Part shown: positions 46,413 to 59,112 of the stretch, one piece after another
Layout of the letters: the number at the start of each line of letters is the position of its first letter
How positions within the stretch are numbered: position 1 is the stretch's first letter
Assembly (NCBI GenBank): GCA_025266875.1
Contig: JALLLT010000004.1
Location: forward strand, 992,001 to 1,056,000
DNA length: 64,000 nt
Source: Fennellomyces sp. T-0311
Lineage: Eukaryota; Mucoromycota; Mucoromycetes; Mucorales; Lichtheimiaceae
Direction: 5' to 3'
Notes under the pieces: model-generated
Seen by the model: the letters and a program-made list of their open reading frames with translations, nothing else
What the model was told of the DNA's origin: nothing
Database searches by the model: none
Made by a program: the position numbers and the translations under genes

Positions 46413-48746
46413 TTACGACCGTCGTCGCTTGAGCAAACAATAATCGCCCCATGCTAATCCCTTGGCACCGGGAACATAAAACGCACGTGAGAGCTGGTTG
46501 GAGTTGACTGTGTCCAACATGGGAGCACAATCCAACACTTCCCAGTTCTTCTCGTCGTGCGTGTACCGTGGCTCGCGAGTGGAGATGGGACGCAGCGGGT
46601 AGTCGGCATCCACGAGGTAGTCACATTGATCAATGTTGACCTGCATGGAGGCATTAGCTTGTCAAACCACACAAACCAAAACATTGGGACTTACATAAGC
46701 ATCAGGGTCTCCCTTGTTGTAGCTGTTGAATCCGGCCTGGACGATGCGGGCGCCCTTGAACGAGTACTCGCGTGCACGGTAAGTCAAGATTTCCCCATTC
46801 TCCTCGTACGTGGCAATTTTGTAATCAGGCAAGAAGTGCTTGGGCAGCATGCCATCAAAGTCGCTCTTGATGTACTGTAAGCGCACATCGCTGGGCAAAA
46901 AGTAGCTTCCCTGGAACCGGTACCACTCCTTCCCAACGCACAGGTTAAGTTCGCTGATGGATGCATCATTGGGGTAGTTCTCTTGGAGATAGTTGAGGTT
47001 GATCAACTGATCGGCTGCACGCTCTTGCCATAATGCACTGTAGATGCGGGCGGGCGCACGGTAGCGCGTAGTGATGGAAACAACGCGGGAAATGGAAATA
47101 ATGCCATACACAACCAGCACGGCAACTGACACGTAGCGAACAATGCTGGCACGCACCATCACCTGCATGGACAATCCGTTAGTTACAAAATAAAAACAGG
47201 AGTCCAACTTACGCTAGCACCGAATGCTCGAGCTGATCGGCTAACCCATCCACGTGCCAAGAAGAGCGAGATGGATGCATTCAGGGCAATGAAGGGATAA
47301 GCAACATACAGGAATCGCTCCTCTTTATGAGGCTGCAAGGTGAAAATAGTAAACCAGATGTAGAACGGAAGGAGCTTGAGTCCCAGCAGAACATAGGGCC
47401 ACACCGCATCCAGCTTGGTCTTTCCGGGAACACGCTCGCGATCCAAATACCCGGCAACAAGCTAAAAGCAAACAAACATGTCAGAAGCACCCTCACTCGG
47501 CCTTGGCCAAACTTACTGCAAAGGGAGCCGAGAGCAATGCCAAAAAGAACATGATGTTATAGTTCAGGAAGCCATTGACAATGTAATAGTACCAGGGCTC
47601 GACACCAAAAATGTCTGGGCCTTGGTTCTCTCCGCCAAACACGTTGTAAAGCACAATGTTGAGCGGAACAAACATCAATCGGCGATAAAAGATGAAGTCG
47701 ATCAGAACAATTGGGACGGAGATGGCGACGGCACAGACGCCGATGACCTTTGCGAGACGAAGAACGCGCTGGATTCGCCAGTTGGCTGGTCGGATTATTT
47801 GCACCACGCGACCTTGGGCATCAACAGCACCATCATGACCGTACACCAACACCTCATCAATCACGAATGGAATGCCGATCGCAGCGCTGAATGGCCATCC
47901 AACCAACGCTCCCAAGCCAATGCATGACACAACCCGATACGTCCGCTTGGCGGTGATTTGATTAGGTTGTCGAAGCGCGTACGAGAAGGCGAGGAAAGTC
48001 ATCCACATTGCAAATGTCGATGGCAAGAAGGCTTTTTTTTTGCATACATCAGACCACCTTTCCCCATTTCTCACTACCCCATTACTTACCTGTCGATGCA
48101 TTGAACATGCCAGCGCTGAAGAACAGCACTACGAAAACATAGCGACCGACGTGTGGGTTGATCTCCTCGGTAACCGTGCGATAGAATCGGGCTTCAACGT
48201 AAGAAGAGATACCGGCAAACACCAAGCGTAAAAGATAAAAGACTTGCAACTACGACAACGGTAAGTTATCACCAATGCAACGCGTATACCTTGCCGTTAC
48301 CTTGTGAGTTGCAAGGATGGTCGTCAAGGAAGCCACGATCCAGTGCAAGACAATGTATGCCCAGCTTCGAATACCAAACTCTGGCGAATACTCCCACGTC
48401 TGCATACCCGTGCCATGTTGGAGGTAGTGCAAAGGCTCCCAATAGTTATAAACCTCATCGCAATCCTGGATCACACCAAACAATGCCGACGTAATGCGCG
48501 CGATCAACAAAATACGTAAGGCTGAACTGAATGAAAAGGAAAATGTGCCAGCTTCCGTCAACAGATCGTGTGCAGCTCTATAGTAGTTTTTCTGTAAACG
48601 TTTGTCTGGCTCATGGTGGATGGTGAAATATACCTTGCAGCATTCACGTTAGGGGCCGCAGAAGTTGCTTTTGCAGCTTCGGCTTTCTTTGCCCCTTTAC
48701 TGGTCTTTTTGTTCGACCTCGAGCGAAGCTCTTGGTTGGATGGCAT
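46413..48746 (-). CDS. ALG9: Alpha-1,2-mannosyltransferase Alg9, 669 aa
   Basis: ER membrane GT22 enzyme that adds alpha-1,2-mannoses from dolichol-phosphate-mannose to the lumenal lipid-linked oligosaccharide of N-glycosylation. Seven exons (48634-48746, 48301-48577, 48090-48249, 47517-48031, 47213-47461, 46695-47162, 46413-46640) total 2010 bases. The catalytic acidic loop is visible as FGVIQDCDEVYNYWEPLHYL, then TWEYSPEFGIRSWAY. Further hallmarks are FYRTVTEEINPHVGRY, GVEPWYYYIVNGFLNYN, the HKEERFLYVAYPFIALNA motif shared by GT22 enzymes, and the lumenal tail with VGKEWYRFQGSYFLP. About ten hydrophobic segments alternate with loops. The first 60 residues are basic and alanine-rich, an extension compared with animal Alg9. 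Confidence 0.95.
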
Positions 48747-49722
48747 TTGGGATTGACAAGCAGGTGATCAGGTTTCGGCACTGCAACACTCTTAAATTGC
48801 CGTGACGCGGCGGGATCATGTTCTCCCGGATTTTCCAAGGCGGATTGCCACACATACACTTTTGGCGTATTGATATTGATATACTGCATAGATACACCCT
48901 CTCCTTATTAAATATCTTATCTCGCTTCTCCCAAAGATAGCTATTCAATTGCAAGGTATATGTACTCAACCTCTCCTTTGCTTTGTATTGAAAAAGTCGG
49001 CAATCCTTCACGCGCTAGACAACACGTGGCAGCGCTGGATTTTTTCATCGGATCTACTATTTACCTATACGCTAGTCTTTGATCCGCTATATATTTGATT
49101 GTCGTGCATCCGTGGAAACTCTTCTCATTTTGTCCTCCTATTGATCCTATTATGGTAATTTACGGCAACTGTGCGTCAAGATCCATAGGAGAGCAACTAA
49201 GTAATCATAAAGTGCTCACTACCCACTGTTGTTATTTTTTTTCAAACAGATGTGTACCTTTTTGTCGCGTAGAGGATATCCATTAATTTTTGCAATCTAG
49301 AAGAGAAAGAGAGTTATATTAGACCAGTAGACATAACAACGGTAGTAAAGTTAATGCTCGATTAAGCACAGTTTCGGGGAAAGTGTGGTAGAGCCAAGAG
49401 CACTTCCGCATTACACAGTGTGTTCCGGTTCTAATTATTTCCATGACAACTCGATCTGTGTGTCGCTATAGAGGGACCAAGCGTTACATACCTATTAACC
49501 GTAGTATACAAAGTATCAAGATCAAGGGAACTTCATTATGTAATGTACAGCAGACAAGATGTAAATCCCTTATAGCTATAGCAGAATTGTAGACATACGG
49601 TAACGAATGCCACCGGTATCAGTTACTTAAAGTTCTACAAAAGCACCGATACACGTGACCTTGCTATGAGCTAAGCGAGACAATCGTGGTTGGTGTCACC
49701 GCAGCCTTTTTCCACCCGTGTC
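48747..49722. other. Divergent intergenic region, ALG9 and F-box gene
   Basis: About 1 kb holding both promoters. No gene, RNA or repeat is recognised. Confidence 0.5.
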
Positions 49723-51389
49723 ATGCCCCTCAAAAAGCGCAAAGTCAACAAGCGATCAAAGCAAATCTTACAGCATCGAAAAGACATCATCGTCGAATGT
49801 CCTTACGAGATCATGTGCAATGTTCTTTACCAACTTAATCTCGAGACATTATGCGTGTGTCTGAAAGTCTCAGTTGCGTGGCAAAACCGAATATCGTCAG
49901 TCCCTGAAATCTGGCGAACACTTAAAGATACTCCTGAATGTTTCTGGCGGGACAGGCAAGCTTCCATGGTACTACCGTTTGTGTCCGAGCATGTCGAAGA
50001 AATATCTTTCAAGGGCAATACTAAGGAAACTGGGTTTGTCATTGACGCTACAAAAACGCACAAGTTTCTAAAGCTGAGATCTTTGAAACTGATTACCAAT
50101 GGTATGTTTTACAGCGACTCAAGATGCTTTCGTAATCAGGGTTTGTGCAAATAGATTGGAGGGATACCACATGTCTGTCCATGCGACTATATCACACACT
50201 GACTCGCTTTACAAACACGTTGAAGGAGCTACATCTTGAAACAAACTGTCACTCTCCGTTGTCGATCGATGGTATCTTGTCACGTTGCCGAAACCTCACT
50301 ACTCTCAAATGCAGAACGATGCGTATGAGCAGTGCTGGTAACGAGCTGCCGACACCGCATTTGTCATTGACCAGCCTAGAGCTCCTTGGACCAGCATTCA
50401 AAACGGATAGAGTTCGAGCGCTTATTCTTCGATCGTTGCCTAATCTTCAGTACCTGATGCTAGAAGATACATGGCGCGTCGCTAGTTTGTTGCCAGATAT
50501 CCTACAGCATTGCCCACGGTTATCCATTTTCAGTAGTCAACCATACGCGTTTCAACATGCCCGAGATGCAATACTACAGTCATTGGAAAGCGACCATGAA
50601 AACCAAGGAATGCAATCTATTTCGATTGAATATCTCGATGCGGTAGAGCCTTTTATGTCTGTGCTACAAAAATGCAGTCATACGCTCAAGCACATCTATA
50701 TGAGCGCTAGCAACAACGTACTCATTGAACCAGGATGGCAGCTTCTATCGTCTATCGAAATGCCACAATTGACCGAACTGCATATTGTGGACTACAGTCA
50801 CTCTTTCACCGAGCGAATTACTTCAGTGATACGTCGTTTATCGAACCTCAGGACTGTTAATTTGGAGAATCCTTATTCGTGCCGGGTTAAGGCACGGACA
50901 TCGCAGTCGAACGAGGATCTGTATGACGTTCTACTAGAACTGAAGCATCTTTCATCGCTGAGCCTGACCAGATTCGATGTTCGTGGTCAAGTATTCATTC
51001 GATTGATGGAGAACTGTGCCGCGTCAAACTGCCTTACGCTACTATCCCTTGTCAGATGCAAGAATCTAGATCCAGCAGTTTTACATATTCCAGCAAGTGT
51101 GCGAAGTCTTCGAGTCTTGAATTTGTCATACTCCATGATATCGATCAAAGCAGACGACGTTGATCAATTTTCTCGAACTATTGAAAAATTTCCACAGTTA
51201 CACCACTTAAGATTTACAGAAGGAAGAGTCTCGGACGAATCTGCTATCAGTATTTTGAGATCTAAAAGCCTTAGCATTCTCTACCTTGAAGGAGTTGAAA
51301 TGTCGCCTAAGGCTCGAAGGAAATTGAAGCCAATGACTGAAGCAGAAACGGACATACCACAGGATTCTACATGGATAAACTACATGTAG
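49723..51389 (+). CDS. F-box/leucine-rich-repeat protein, 542 aa
   Basis: Two exons (49723-50101, 50140-51389) join with a phase-1 intron of 38 bases. After a basic N-terminus (MPLKKRKVNKRSKQ) comes an F-box-like segment, VECPYEIMCNVLYQLNLETL, with CLKVSVAWQNRI, which would bind Skp1. Then follow about ten irregular leucine-rich units: LKLRSLKLITNG, LKELHLETNC, LTSLELLGPA, LPNLQYLMLED, LTELHIVDYS, LSNLRTVNLEN, LSSLSLTRFDV, LRVLNLSYS, LHHLRFTEG, LSILYLEGV. Such proteins act as substrate receptors of SCF ubiquitin ligases; the substrate is unknown. The frame upstream of ATG 49723 starts only with TTG. The broken copy at 5.2-5.8 kb belongs to the same broad class. Confidence 0.85.
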
Positions 51390-52231
51390 CTAAAATGATC
51401 CATTTACTACGATGCGTAATTTGTACAATACATGTCAAGCCATTAGAATAAGATAACGGCCCATTTCTGACGAATATATCATCCTTGATTGAAGCATTAT
51501 CATTCAAATAGTGTGAGACATAATACTCGTTTATTGTGATATAGAGACAGGCGTAAGAAAGTTCTAGATGCACAGTACGAAATATTGAATCACATAGGTG
51601 GCTTTTCATATTTTATTCTTTGCAGCAGATGTTTGGCTGTAACACGGAAAAGCAACCTTATCTTCTTCATCCACTTATCAGATTCTGTTCTCAATCACGT
51701 AATAATCGTGACGCTTTGACTGCGTTGACTCTTGTTTGCTACCTTACCAGTTGCTTATTAATGATTCGAAAAACTATACTTCGCTGTATTTTCGGATCAT
51801 ACATTTTCTCCGATACTGTTAAGTAACACTGGAAGTGCTGTAATCGGGACACAAGTCTTTTATTGGTTCGCTAATCGGATTAGCTATAGACTCAGTTTGT
51901 AGTATAAAAGCGCTAACCTTTGTTACTTATTTATCCAGTTTCGATCTAGTGTTTGACCTGAAACTTATAGGATAAAATAAAGGATCGGCAAATAGCAGGT
52001 GATCAACATGGCGCGGCTTTCACGGAAAAGCGTCCTTGATCTTATACCACGCCAATGTTTACTCCGACCGTGAGTCAACAACATCTGGTTTTGCGTAATT
52101 TGTGATATGGATCATGTGGGGTTATCTGGAATAATTCAAACTCGGAAAACCGTTCTCCCCCATGATTATATATAAGGAACCTTTTTCCATATGGATCACA
52201 CAGCCAACTTTCTTTCACTCTCATACAAATT
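51390..52231. other. Intergenic
   Basis: Terminator side of the F-box gene and promoter of the MFS gene. Only short frames are present. Confidence 0.5.
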
Positions 52232-53903
52232 ATGAGTACGCACGACAATCGTTTCGTTCGTTTACTCAAGTCACGGCTAGAGTTTCGGCCACCAGTAGAT
52301 AATGATCCTCGACTCCTCAGATCAAGCCTAAAGAACTTTATCATTGTCGTTCTAGCATTATCAGCGTGTATGCCTGGTTTCTCAAGTACAATTTATTTCC
52401 CAGGTACAGAAAGATATGCATGACTTTTTTTTTCCAAAGTCTAACAAATGCAAAGGTATCCCTAATATCAATGCCGAGCTTAATGCACCTCCTATCGCGA
52501 CGACGTTGACAGCAGCCTTATTTATCTTGTTTATGGGTATTGCACCGGTGTTCTGGGCATCATTTTCCGATTTTTACATGGTTCGACGATTTTGGATGAT
52601 TGTTTCCATGTTGATATTTGTCGTTTCTTCCCTCGGTAACGCGCTTATCAACAATATATGGGGAATGGTTGTACTTCGATGCGTTCAAGCCATTGGTGCC
52701 TCCTCAGGTCAATCCATTGGCGGTGGCGTCATTGCGGATTTATACCCGATCGAGCAACGTGGAAGTGCCTATGGCAAGTTCTTCCTTGGAATGAATATCG
52801 GCCCGATTCTCGGTATATACACTGTAATATCTGAATTTTATCTTAATGTACTCACTGAACGTGTTTGTAGGTCCTATTATCGGTGGCTTCTTGATCATGA
52901 GTGTTTTGACGTGGCGCGCCACATTTTGGTTTTGTGTCGTGTTCGGCGGAGTCAATGTTTTGACTTTATTTTTTCTTTTGCCGGAAACGTTTCGCGACGA
53001 GAAAAGATGGGAAACTGGCGCACTTCCGACAACGACAGAGCAGGAGGATGACTCCGAAAGCACAACAGCTGAAACAGTATCAGTATCTGGGAACGATACG
53101 AGCGACCATAACGAAAAACCCTCGGCTCAAGAACCAGAAACTAAGAAAAAGACGCTTAATCCGATCCGGCCTTTCTTTATGTTACGATACCCGCATATCT
53201 TATTGGCGTCATTAGTCTCTGGTGTCTCCTTCGGTGCAATGTTTACAACTGAAACTGTTATCCCAATCTTATACCAGAAGCACTACGGATTCAATTCATG
53301 GCAGATAGGTACACACTCACGGATGATATTTTTCGGTATTAAGCTATGTTTAACTGGTTTATCATAGGTCTCTGTTTTTTGGGTGCTGGCGTTGGAAACC
53401 TTCTTGGCGCAATTGTCAACAACCTATTATCCGATAAGCTACTTCTACGGGCCAGATCCAAGCGCGGTGGACGACAAAAGGTGGAAGATCGAATTTCCAT
53501 CCACGTATGGCCATGTCTTGCAATTATTATGCCATTCGGTATATTACTTTTTGGTTGGGGAATTGAAAATAATATGTCATACTGGACTGGTATTATTGGA
53601 TTTGGCATCCAGACTTTTGCCATGAACCAAGTCGTGACATCGACCAGTGCATATTTATTAGATGCTGCACCTGGTCAGGGCGCATCTGCTACAGCAGCAG
53701 GAGGTTTTGTGCGTATGCTTCTTGCCTGTGTATTGACATTGATTGCTTCACCTATGGTGGAAAACGTGGGGTCAGGTTATCTCTCAGTTTTCCTTGCCGC
53801 ACTATGCTGGCTTTCCACTGTCTTGCTAGTTATAAACAAAGTCTACGGTCAACGGATTCGTCGACATTATGGCTTTTTGCAAGATGCAGAACGGAAGCAG
53901 TAG
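52232..53903 (+). CDS. MFS transporter, DHA1 drug:H+ antiporter type, 500 aa
   Basis: Twelve-helix facilitator, probably a proton-coupled exporter. Four exons (52232-52403, 52456-52812, 52871-53308, 53368-53903) total 1503 bases. Helix 1 begins at LKNFIIVVLALSACMPGF. The loop 2-3 motif appears as WASFSDFYMVRRFW, a divergent form of the usual G-x3-D-R/K-x-G-R-R. The helix 4 arginine lies in VVLRCVQAIGASSGQSIGGG. The antiporter motif C is GPIIGGFL, split by an intron after its first Gly. A charged central loop (about residues 235-290, Asp/Glu/Ser/Thr-rich) separates the halves. The C-terminal half includes TSTSAYLLDAAPGQGASATA. It resembles the fungal Qdr/Tpo group, but the substrate cannot be inferred. 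Confidence 0.9.
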
Positions 53904-54437
53904 TTCCGACGCGATCTTACACATTTTTCTTCGACTTTTGTTTGTACTTTATATTAACTTATTTTGCATACTGTTAAAAGTCTCCATTTTATACACATGT
54001 AATTTTTATAAAGAGTATACAGTCGCTATGATACGTATACAAAAAAGAACTACGTTTTGATTGTACTTCCGAAGGTTGTTGGCGCAGTATAATTTTCCAT
54101 CGTCCAGTGTAATAGCCAGAGGCATTCCCAGCATTATATGATGATAACAACTCAGATCAGGGAATGAGTGCGGTGAAGTTAAGGAGATTCATTTCGTGTG
54201 CGATAGAATAATTCTTGGCACGTTAACAATAGTAAGTTAGATAATGGTGAAATATCCCTTCAAATACCCTGCACAAAAAGAAAAAGTAAAGCGACTGCAT
54301 TCCTTCTAGTATGTACATAATATAATATATCAAATATAAGCTTCTATGAAATTGACCTCTTCTCTGCCTCTTGTTCAAGACCATAATTCTGTTGGACCAA
54401 ACAGTTCGAAAAGATCTTGAGGGTACTTCATCGTCTA
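53904..54437. other. Intergenic up to the transposase relic
   Basis: AT-rich 3' flank of the MFS gene. The first stop-bounded part of the transposase relic begins at about 54438; element termini could not be identified here. Confidence 0.45.
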
Positions 54438-57400
54438 AAGCATTCGAGGTTGGAATTGCAGTATCTACAAGCTGCCAAGTTCCAGAAAGCATACCCCAAG
54501 CATCAAAACGATGATCCGCAAAAGCGGAACCATTCCCTTGTCCGAGTTTGATGACCGTTCGAAGTATGTTGGCTACATCCATTTTACCCAATACCAACGC
54601 TCCTTTTATACTGCATACATTTCTGAAATTCGACATCTCATCGACAAGCAGATGCAAGTTCTCGACGGTATCTATTTGAAAGGTGATCATACTTTCAAGG
54701 TCATTAAATTGATCAGCAAAATCAATGATGCACCGATATTCGCTGCACTGTACACGGTGTGCAACGAATACGAAGAAGTAAGCCTCCAGTTTCTCGTAAC
54801 GGCAAAAGCATTATCGCATCTCCATTATTCATTTGAGACAATGTGGAATGCTTACGAGATTTACAGCTACGAGCATCCTCAAGTATTCTTCACTGATAAT
54901 GTCCAAGGTGACCAAGTTTCCTTGCGAAAGTTGTTCCCTACTGTTGCGAGACGTCGAGCCAGTAAACAAAAAAGTGCCATTGCCAGGCTTAAAAACATGG
55001 AAATATCCATTGCTTCAAATTCCAAAGGACAACCTTGTGGTCAAATGCGTTCGCAAATTTGAAGACATTCAATCCGAAGTCAAATCATTTCTCGACAGAG
55101 CAGGATCCCGGCAGTCGGATAATGGCCCAAACATATATATGCCAAGGTGATTCGACTTGATTGCGAATGGCCTTTTAGCAAGAGAACTGGTCCAGGAAAG
55201 ATTACCACCATACAAATTGCCGACCACGACGTTGTACTTGTTTGCTGTGTCAGCCACCTTCAAAAGCTACCATCTTCGTTGCTCAGCTTGCTGGCCCATG
55301 AGACGATTATGAAGGTTGAACATAACGTTGGTGGCGACCTCAAAAAAATCGAACGAGACTTTAAACCACTTGTAAAGGAGGACGAGAGCTTGGCGAGCTT
55401 GGCGAGCTTGCAAAAAACAAAGGTTGTATTAGCGATGGGAGAAAAGGGTCTCGCCGAGATTTGCGAAGCAGTTCTTGAGCATACGCTGCTAAAAGGCGAT
55501 GAGGTTCGCTTAGACGACTGGGACGCACCAGAGCTTTCTCAAGGGTAGATACAGCACGCCGCATTAGACACTTGGGCATCTCTACAAATTTATAGCGGAC
55601 TTAAGAAGCATGGAGCCATTGGCAAACGTTTAGCATCTGACGAGATCGAGGCCAAAGTTCCTGTTCAAACATAAAGTCAACTGAGTACTTATCCAAGGCG
55701 CATTTTTTAGAAGGAATGCATATATCCTATAACCCAGGATCTGTAAATGAAGCAGCTGTTTATGGCGACGTCGTTAAGCAGCAGACGAAGCTGGGTGAGA
55801 AGGATGTGAAGAAAGGCGAAGTCATAACCACAATCAAAAAGGCGCAAATTCCTGGTGCAATGGTTAAGCTTCATCAAAAGCCTCTTTGCGACTTCGGCCA
55901 TCCCAACTTCGACTGTATTGTTAAAATATCTGACCTACGCGCTTGTAAAGCTGTTGAAGCTCAAGACCAATTTTCCAGCACTGCAGCACCACAGTCAAGT
56001 ATTCAGCCAGTAACACAAGTACAAGATGAAAATAGATTGAATGAAGGTTTGTCACTGCATCCTAATATCATCAGAAAGCTGATAGATATACTCTATTTTC
56101 CCATGATTCATATTATCGTCCAACAAGCGATATTGGCGATATTGATATAAGCGACAACGGCGAAGTAGAGACAGAAGACCTGGCCATAGTAGATGACGAT
56201 GGGACAATAGTATCAATTGCTAAAGACATAGATCGCGAAAATCAGTGATACGGGAGGAAGCTGTTCAGCGAGTTACCAAAGTAAGCCAACAAGGAAATAC
56301 CGCCGCCAATCCACTCTCGCATTCTGAAAGACGCGTTTCATTTAATGTAAATGATTCGAGTTCCACGTAAGCATGGCTTATCTAAGCCATTTTCCAAAGA
56401 TTTTCGTAATGCATCGTTCATCATCGACGAAAACGACAAAGAGAAGGTGAAAAGTGTCTTGGAAAAGCAAGGCCTGACATGGGAAGGAAAACTGGCAAAA
56501 GAATCCAGATTGGATATTTCGTAGAGTACGGCGGACATAATAGTCGATCGTTCATCTACTTGTGCTGTACTAGCCTACAATTGATTTAGGGGTTGTACCT
56601 CCTCCCAAAGAGTTATACAGTACGGTAGAAGCACTATTTGAAGAGTACGGACTATTAAGATGCGATAAAGCCGGTGGCTGTTGTTTGACAACGAAAACTG
56701 GAGACAAGCCAAGAATGTTTTAAAAACCATCCATCCCGGACGTGCCTCTGACCCTCCTGGAATACTTTTCTATTTCGTCCAAGAAAAGGATAAAGATGTC
56801 CTGACTATGTGTTGCTGCAGCCGTGGCACTAATTCCCTCGAAAGTGGTATCCACCAAAATATTATTCGAAAATTTGGATTATGAGCCATGGACAACGCAG
56901 CACATAATTGATTTACGAGCTTCACTTGGCCTACCGTATGAGTATGATGAGCCCGGTGTCCATCAACATGCAATACAACTTGTTTCATCTGGGGAAGAAT
57001 TTGGAATATCTCCTCCGTCGAGCGATTTTATGCAACTGTGTGGTATTCAAGAAGCACTGCAAACATCAGTACAGTTACATTCAGAGCCAACATCGGAAGA
57101 AGCTGCCGCATTGATTATTATTAGCAGTTCAACATTGCAAACAACAGGTGCCCAGTGTTCATTTCTCGCCTCACGACAGAAAGTAGTACATTCTGTTGTT
57201 CCAGTCCATACCTCATATGAGCGTGCAGTATTCGATCGTATTCTTAAGGATAAGTTCCCGAATCACGAATCGAAAACAACTGACTTTGACCAGTTCACAA
57301 AAGTGTGATCTGAAAGTGTCAGTGGTCAAACCATATTTTACAAAACACCAGAACACTTGCGCGGGTACTATAACAGCATTTCGTGCCAATATGACAATAT

Positions 57401-57731
57401 TCAAATAACTGTTGGCGATAACAGTAAAGTATTGGAAGATCTGCGATCCATATTAAGCTCGACAGCACGAAAGCGATCTGCCCCACATGCACAATCGCCA
57501 AGCCCAACAAAAACACCGCGGCCACAACACTCTACAGTAATTGAGCAGCAACAGCAACCAGCAGTTTGCGCCCGCAATCAACCCAGCTTGGCACCTTTAC
57601 TTCCTCTTCCACTTCCGCAGTTGTACGCACCACCAATCATACAGTATAGTTCTTTAGACCAACAACTGTATGGTAAGTCCCTTGTTCGATCTAGTGTAAT
57701 ACCAAATAATGCTAATTGTAGTGTCATTTAA
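54438..57731 (+). pseudogene. Decayed DDE transposase with inserted DEDD exonuclease domain
   Basis: Plus-strand relic read through several frames. Part 1 (54438-54960): a transposase core with YLKGDHTFKVIKLISK (Asp near 54685) and PQVFFTDNVQGD (Asp near 54895). Part 2 (about 54950-55670): a 3'-5' exonuclease domain with LDCEWPFSK (motif I), HNVGGDLKKIERDF (motif II) and HAALDTWASLQIY (motif III). Part 3 (about 56320-56880): LKDAFHLM, HGLSKPFSKDFRNASFIID, GRASDPPGILFY and RGTNSLESGIHQNIIRKFG, whose Glu (about 56838) is the likely third acid of the DDE triad. Part 4 (56880-57731) is a C-terminal region with TIFYKTPEHLRGYYN and a Gln/Pro tail. Breaks include frame changes near 54950 and 55145, an in-frame TAG near 55546, and stops near 56348 and 56522. 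No terminal repeats were found. Confidence 0.72.
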
Positions 57732-58340
57732 TAATAGCAGCACCTAATCAATTCATGCATTACCAGCTGCCGCCATAAACTTCAAACAGTAGCAGCAGTA
57801 GTCGCACCGCAACATCACTAGCAATTAATACAAAGCCTACAATAGCCTGGCACCAAAGTACTGTCGCATATGTTCTTGGGAATCTGACTCTAAACCGCTC
57901 GAATGGAGGTGTCCAATGTCTTGGTAAAAACAAACGATTCAGGTGCCCATATTATTAGTTATGGCTGCAGTCAAATCAGAGATCTATGCAGTAAAACATA
58001 GTGATATAACAGCACCCCTGAATGCAAGTTTATAGAACAGCATTATCGACCTTATATATCTTTATCAATATATATATATGAACGCCATAGGCGATAAAAA
58101 AAGGTTTTTTTTTAGAACTGTACTCTCAGCGGGACACGAAAAAGTCAGTTTATAAAAGCTGCGTCAGAGTGCCAGCTTTTAAAAACCACGTCAGAGTATC
58201 AGAGTTAGCCATGTTTCCCCTCTCCTTTTACTTTCATGATCTTTTTTTTGGTCATCAAGTACTCAGTACTCGACATTGAAAAAGATACATGATCGAACGC
58301 AAAAGTGCAATTCCGGTACCGGAAATTCGTAAGATTCGGT
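57732..58340. other. Spacer between transposase relic and repeats
   Basis: AT-rich, with a TA microsatellite near 58066-58080. The trailing end of the mobile element may lie here but no inverted repeat was matched. Confidence 0.4.
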
Positions 58341-58344
58341 AAAG

Positions 58345-59112
58345 ATGGCGAAGGAGTCCCCCATTGGTGTGCGTGCCTTTGGGAGGTACCAATTTGCAGT
58401 TGGGCCCTAAGTGATGGCGGAGGACTTGTTGCCGTGGGCGAGGATAGCACCCGTCAGTAGCGCTGCCATCTTGCTTTTGCGTTCTTTTCTTTTTTTTTCT
58501 TTCTTTCTCTCTTCTCTTTCTCATCTTTCAAAATGCTTCCTAGTGGAATTCTGGCGAAGGAGTCCCCCATTGGTGTGCGTGCCTTTGGGAGGTACCAGTG
58601 GTCGTGCTGGGCCCTCAGTGGTGATGGAGGCCTCGTTACCACGGACGAGGATAGCAACCCATCAGTAGCGCAGCCAGAATTTTTGGTTGACAGTGGACGC
58701 TTTTGAAGGTAATGACCGGGTATATTGCATCACAAGGACATGGGCTAATGACATATCTTTATGCTACCGATGAGAATATCTCTGGATTTTATTCGAGACA
58801 CAAAGGCATCCAGCTTGTCACTCGATGCCTTTTCTTTTATCTGCTTCTTCCCTTCTTCTCTTCTTTCAAATCACATTGTAATGGAATCCTGGTTGAGGAG
58901 TCTCCAAAGATGGCAGTGTCTTTGGAGGTACCAATGACAGTGTTGGGCCCTAAGTGATGATGGGGTCCTTGCTACCGGACGAGGATGGCAACCCATTAGT
59001 AGCGCTGCTAGGATTCTTCGGTCCGCAGTAGGACCTCTGGGAGGTAATGATCAGGTGCATAGTATTACATGGAACATGTCACTAATGGCACACCTTTATG
59101 CTACCGGTGAGA
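58345..59112 (+). repeat. Three diverged direct repeats (about 200-340 bp units)
   Basis: A core of about 125 bases occurs at about 58345-58470, 58552-58677 and 58890-59016. Each copy has the order GGAGGTACCA, GGGCCC, AAGTGATG (or CAGTGGTGATG), GACGAGGAT (first copy GGCGAGGAT) and AGTAGCGC. Copies 1 and 2 share an identical run of more than 40 bases, while copy 3 is more diverged. Copies 2 and 3 also share the upstream pyrimidine-rich part and a downstream part with GGTAATGA, CTTTATGCTACCG and GTGAGAA, giving a full unit of about 335 bases. There is no long conserved reading frame, so a non-coding tandem or a short interspersed element are both possible. Confidence 0.75.
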
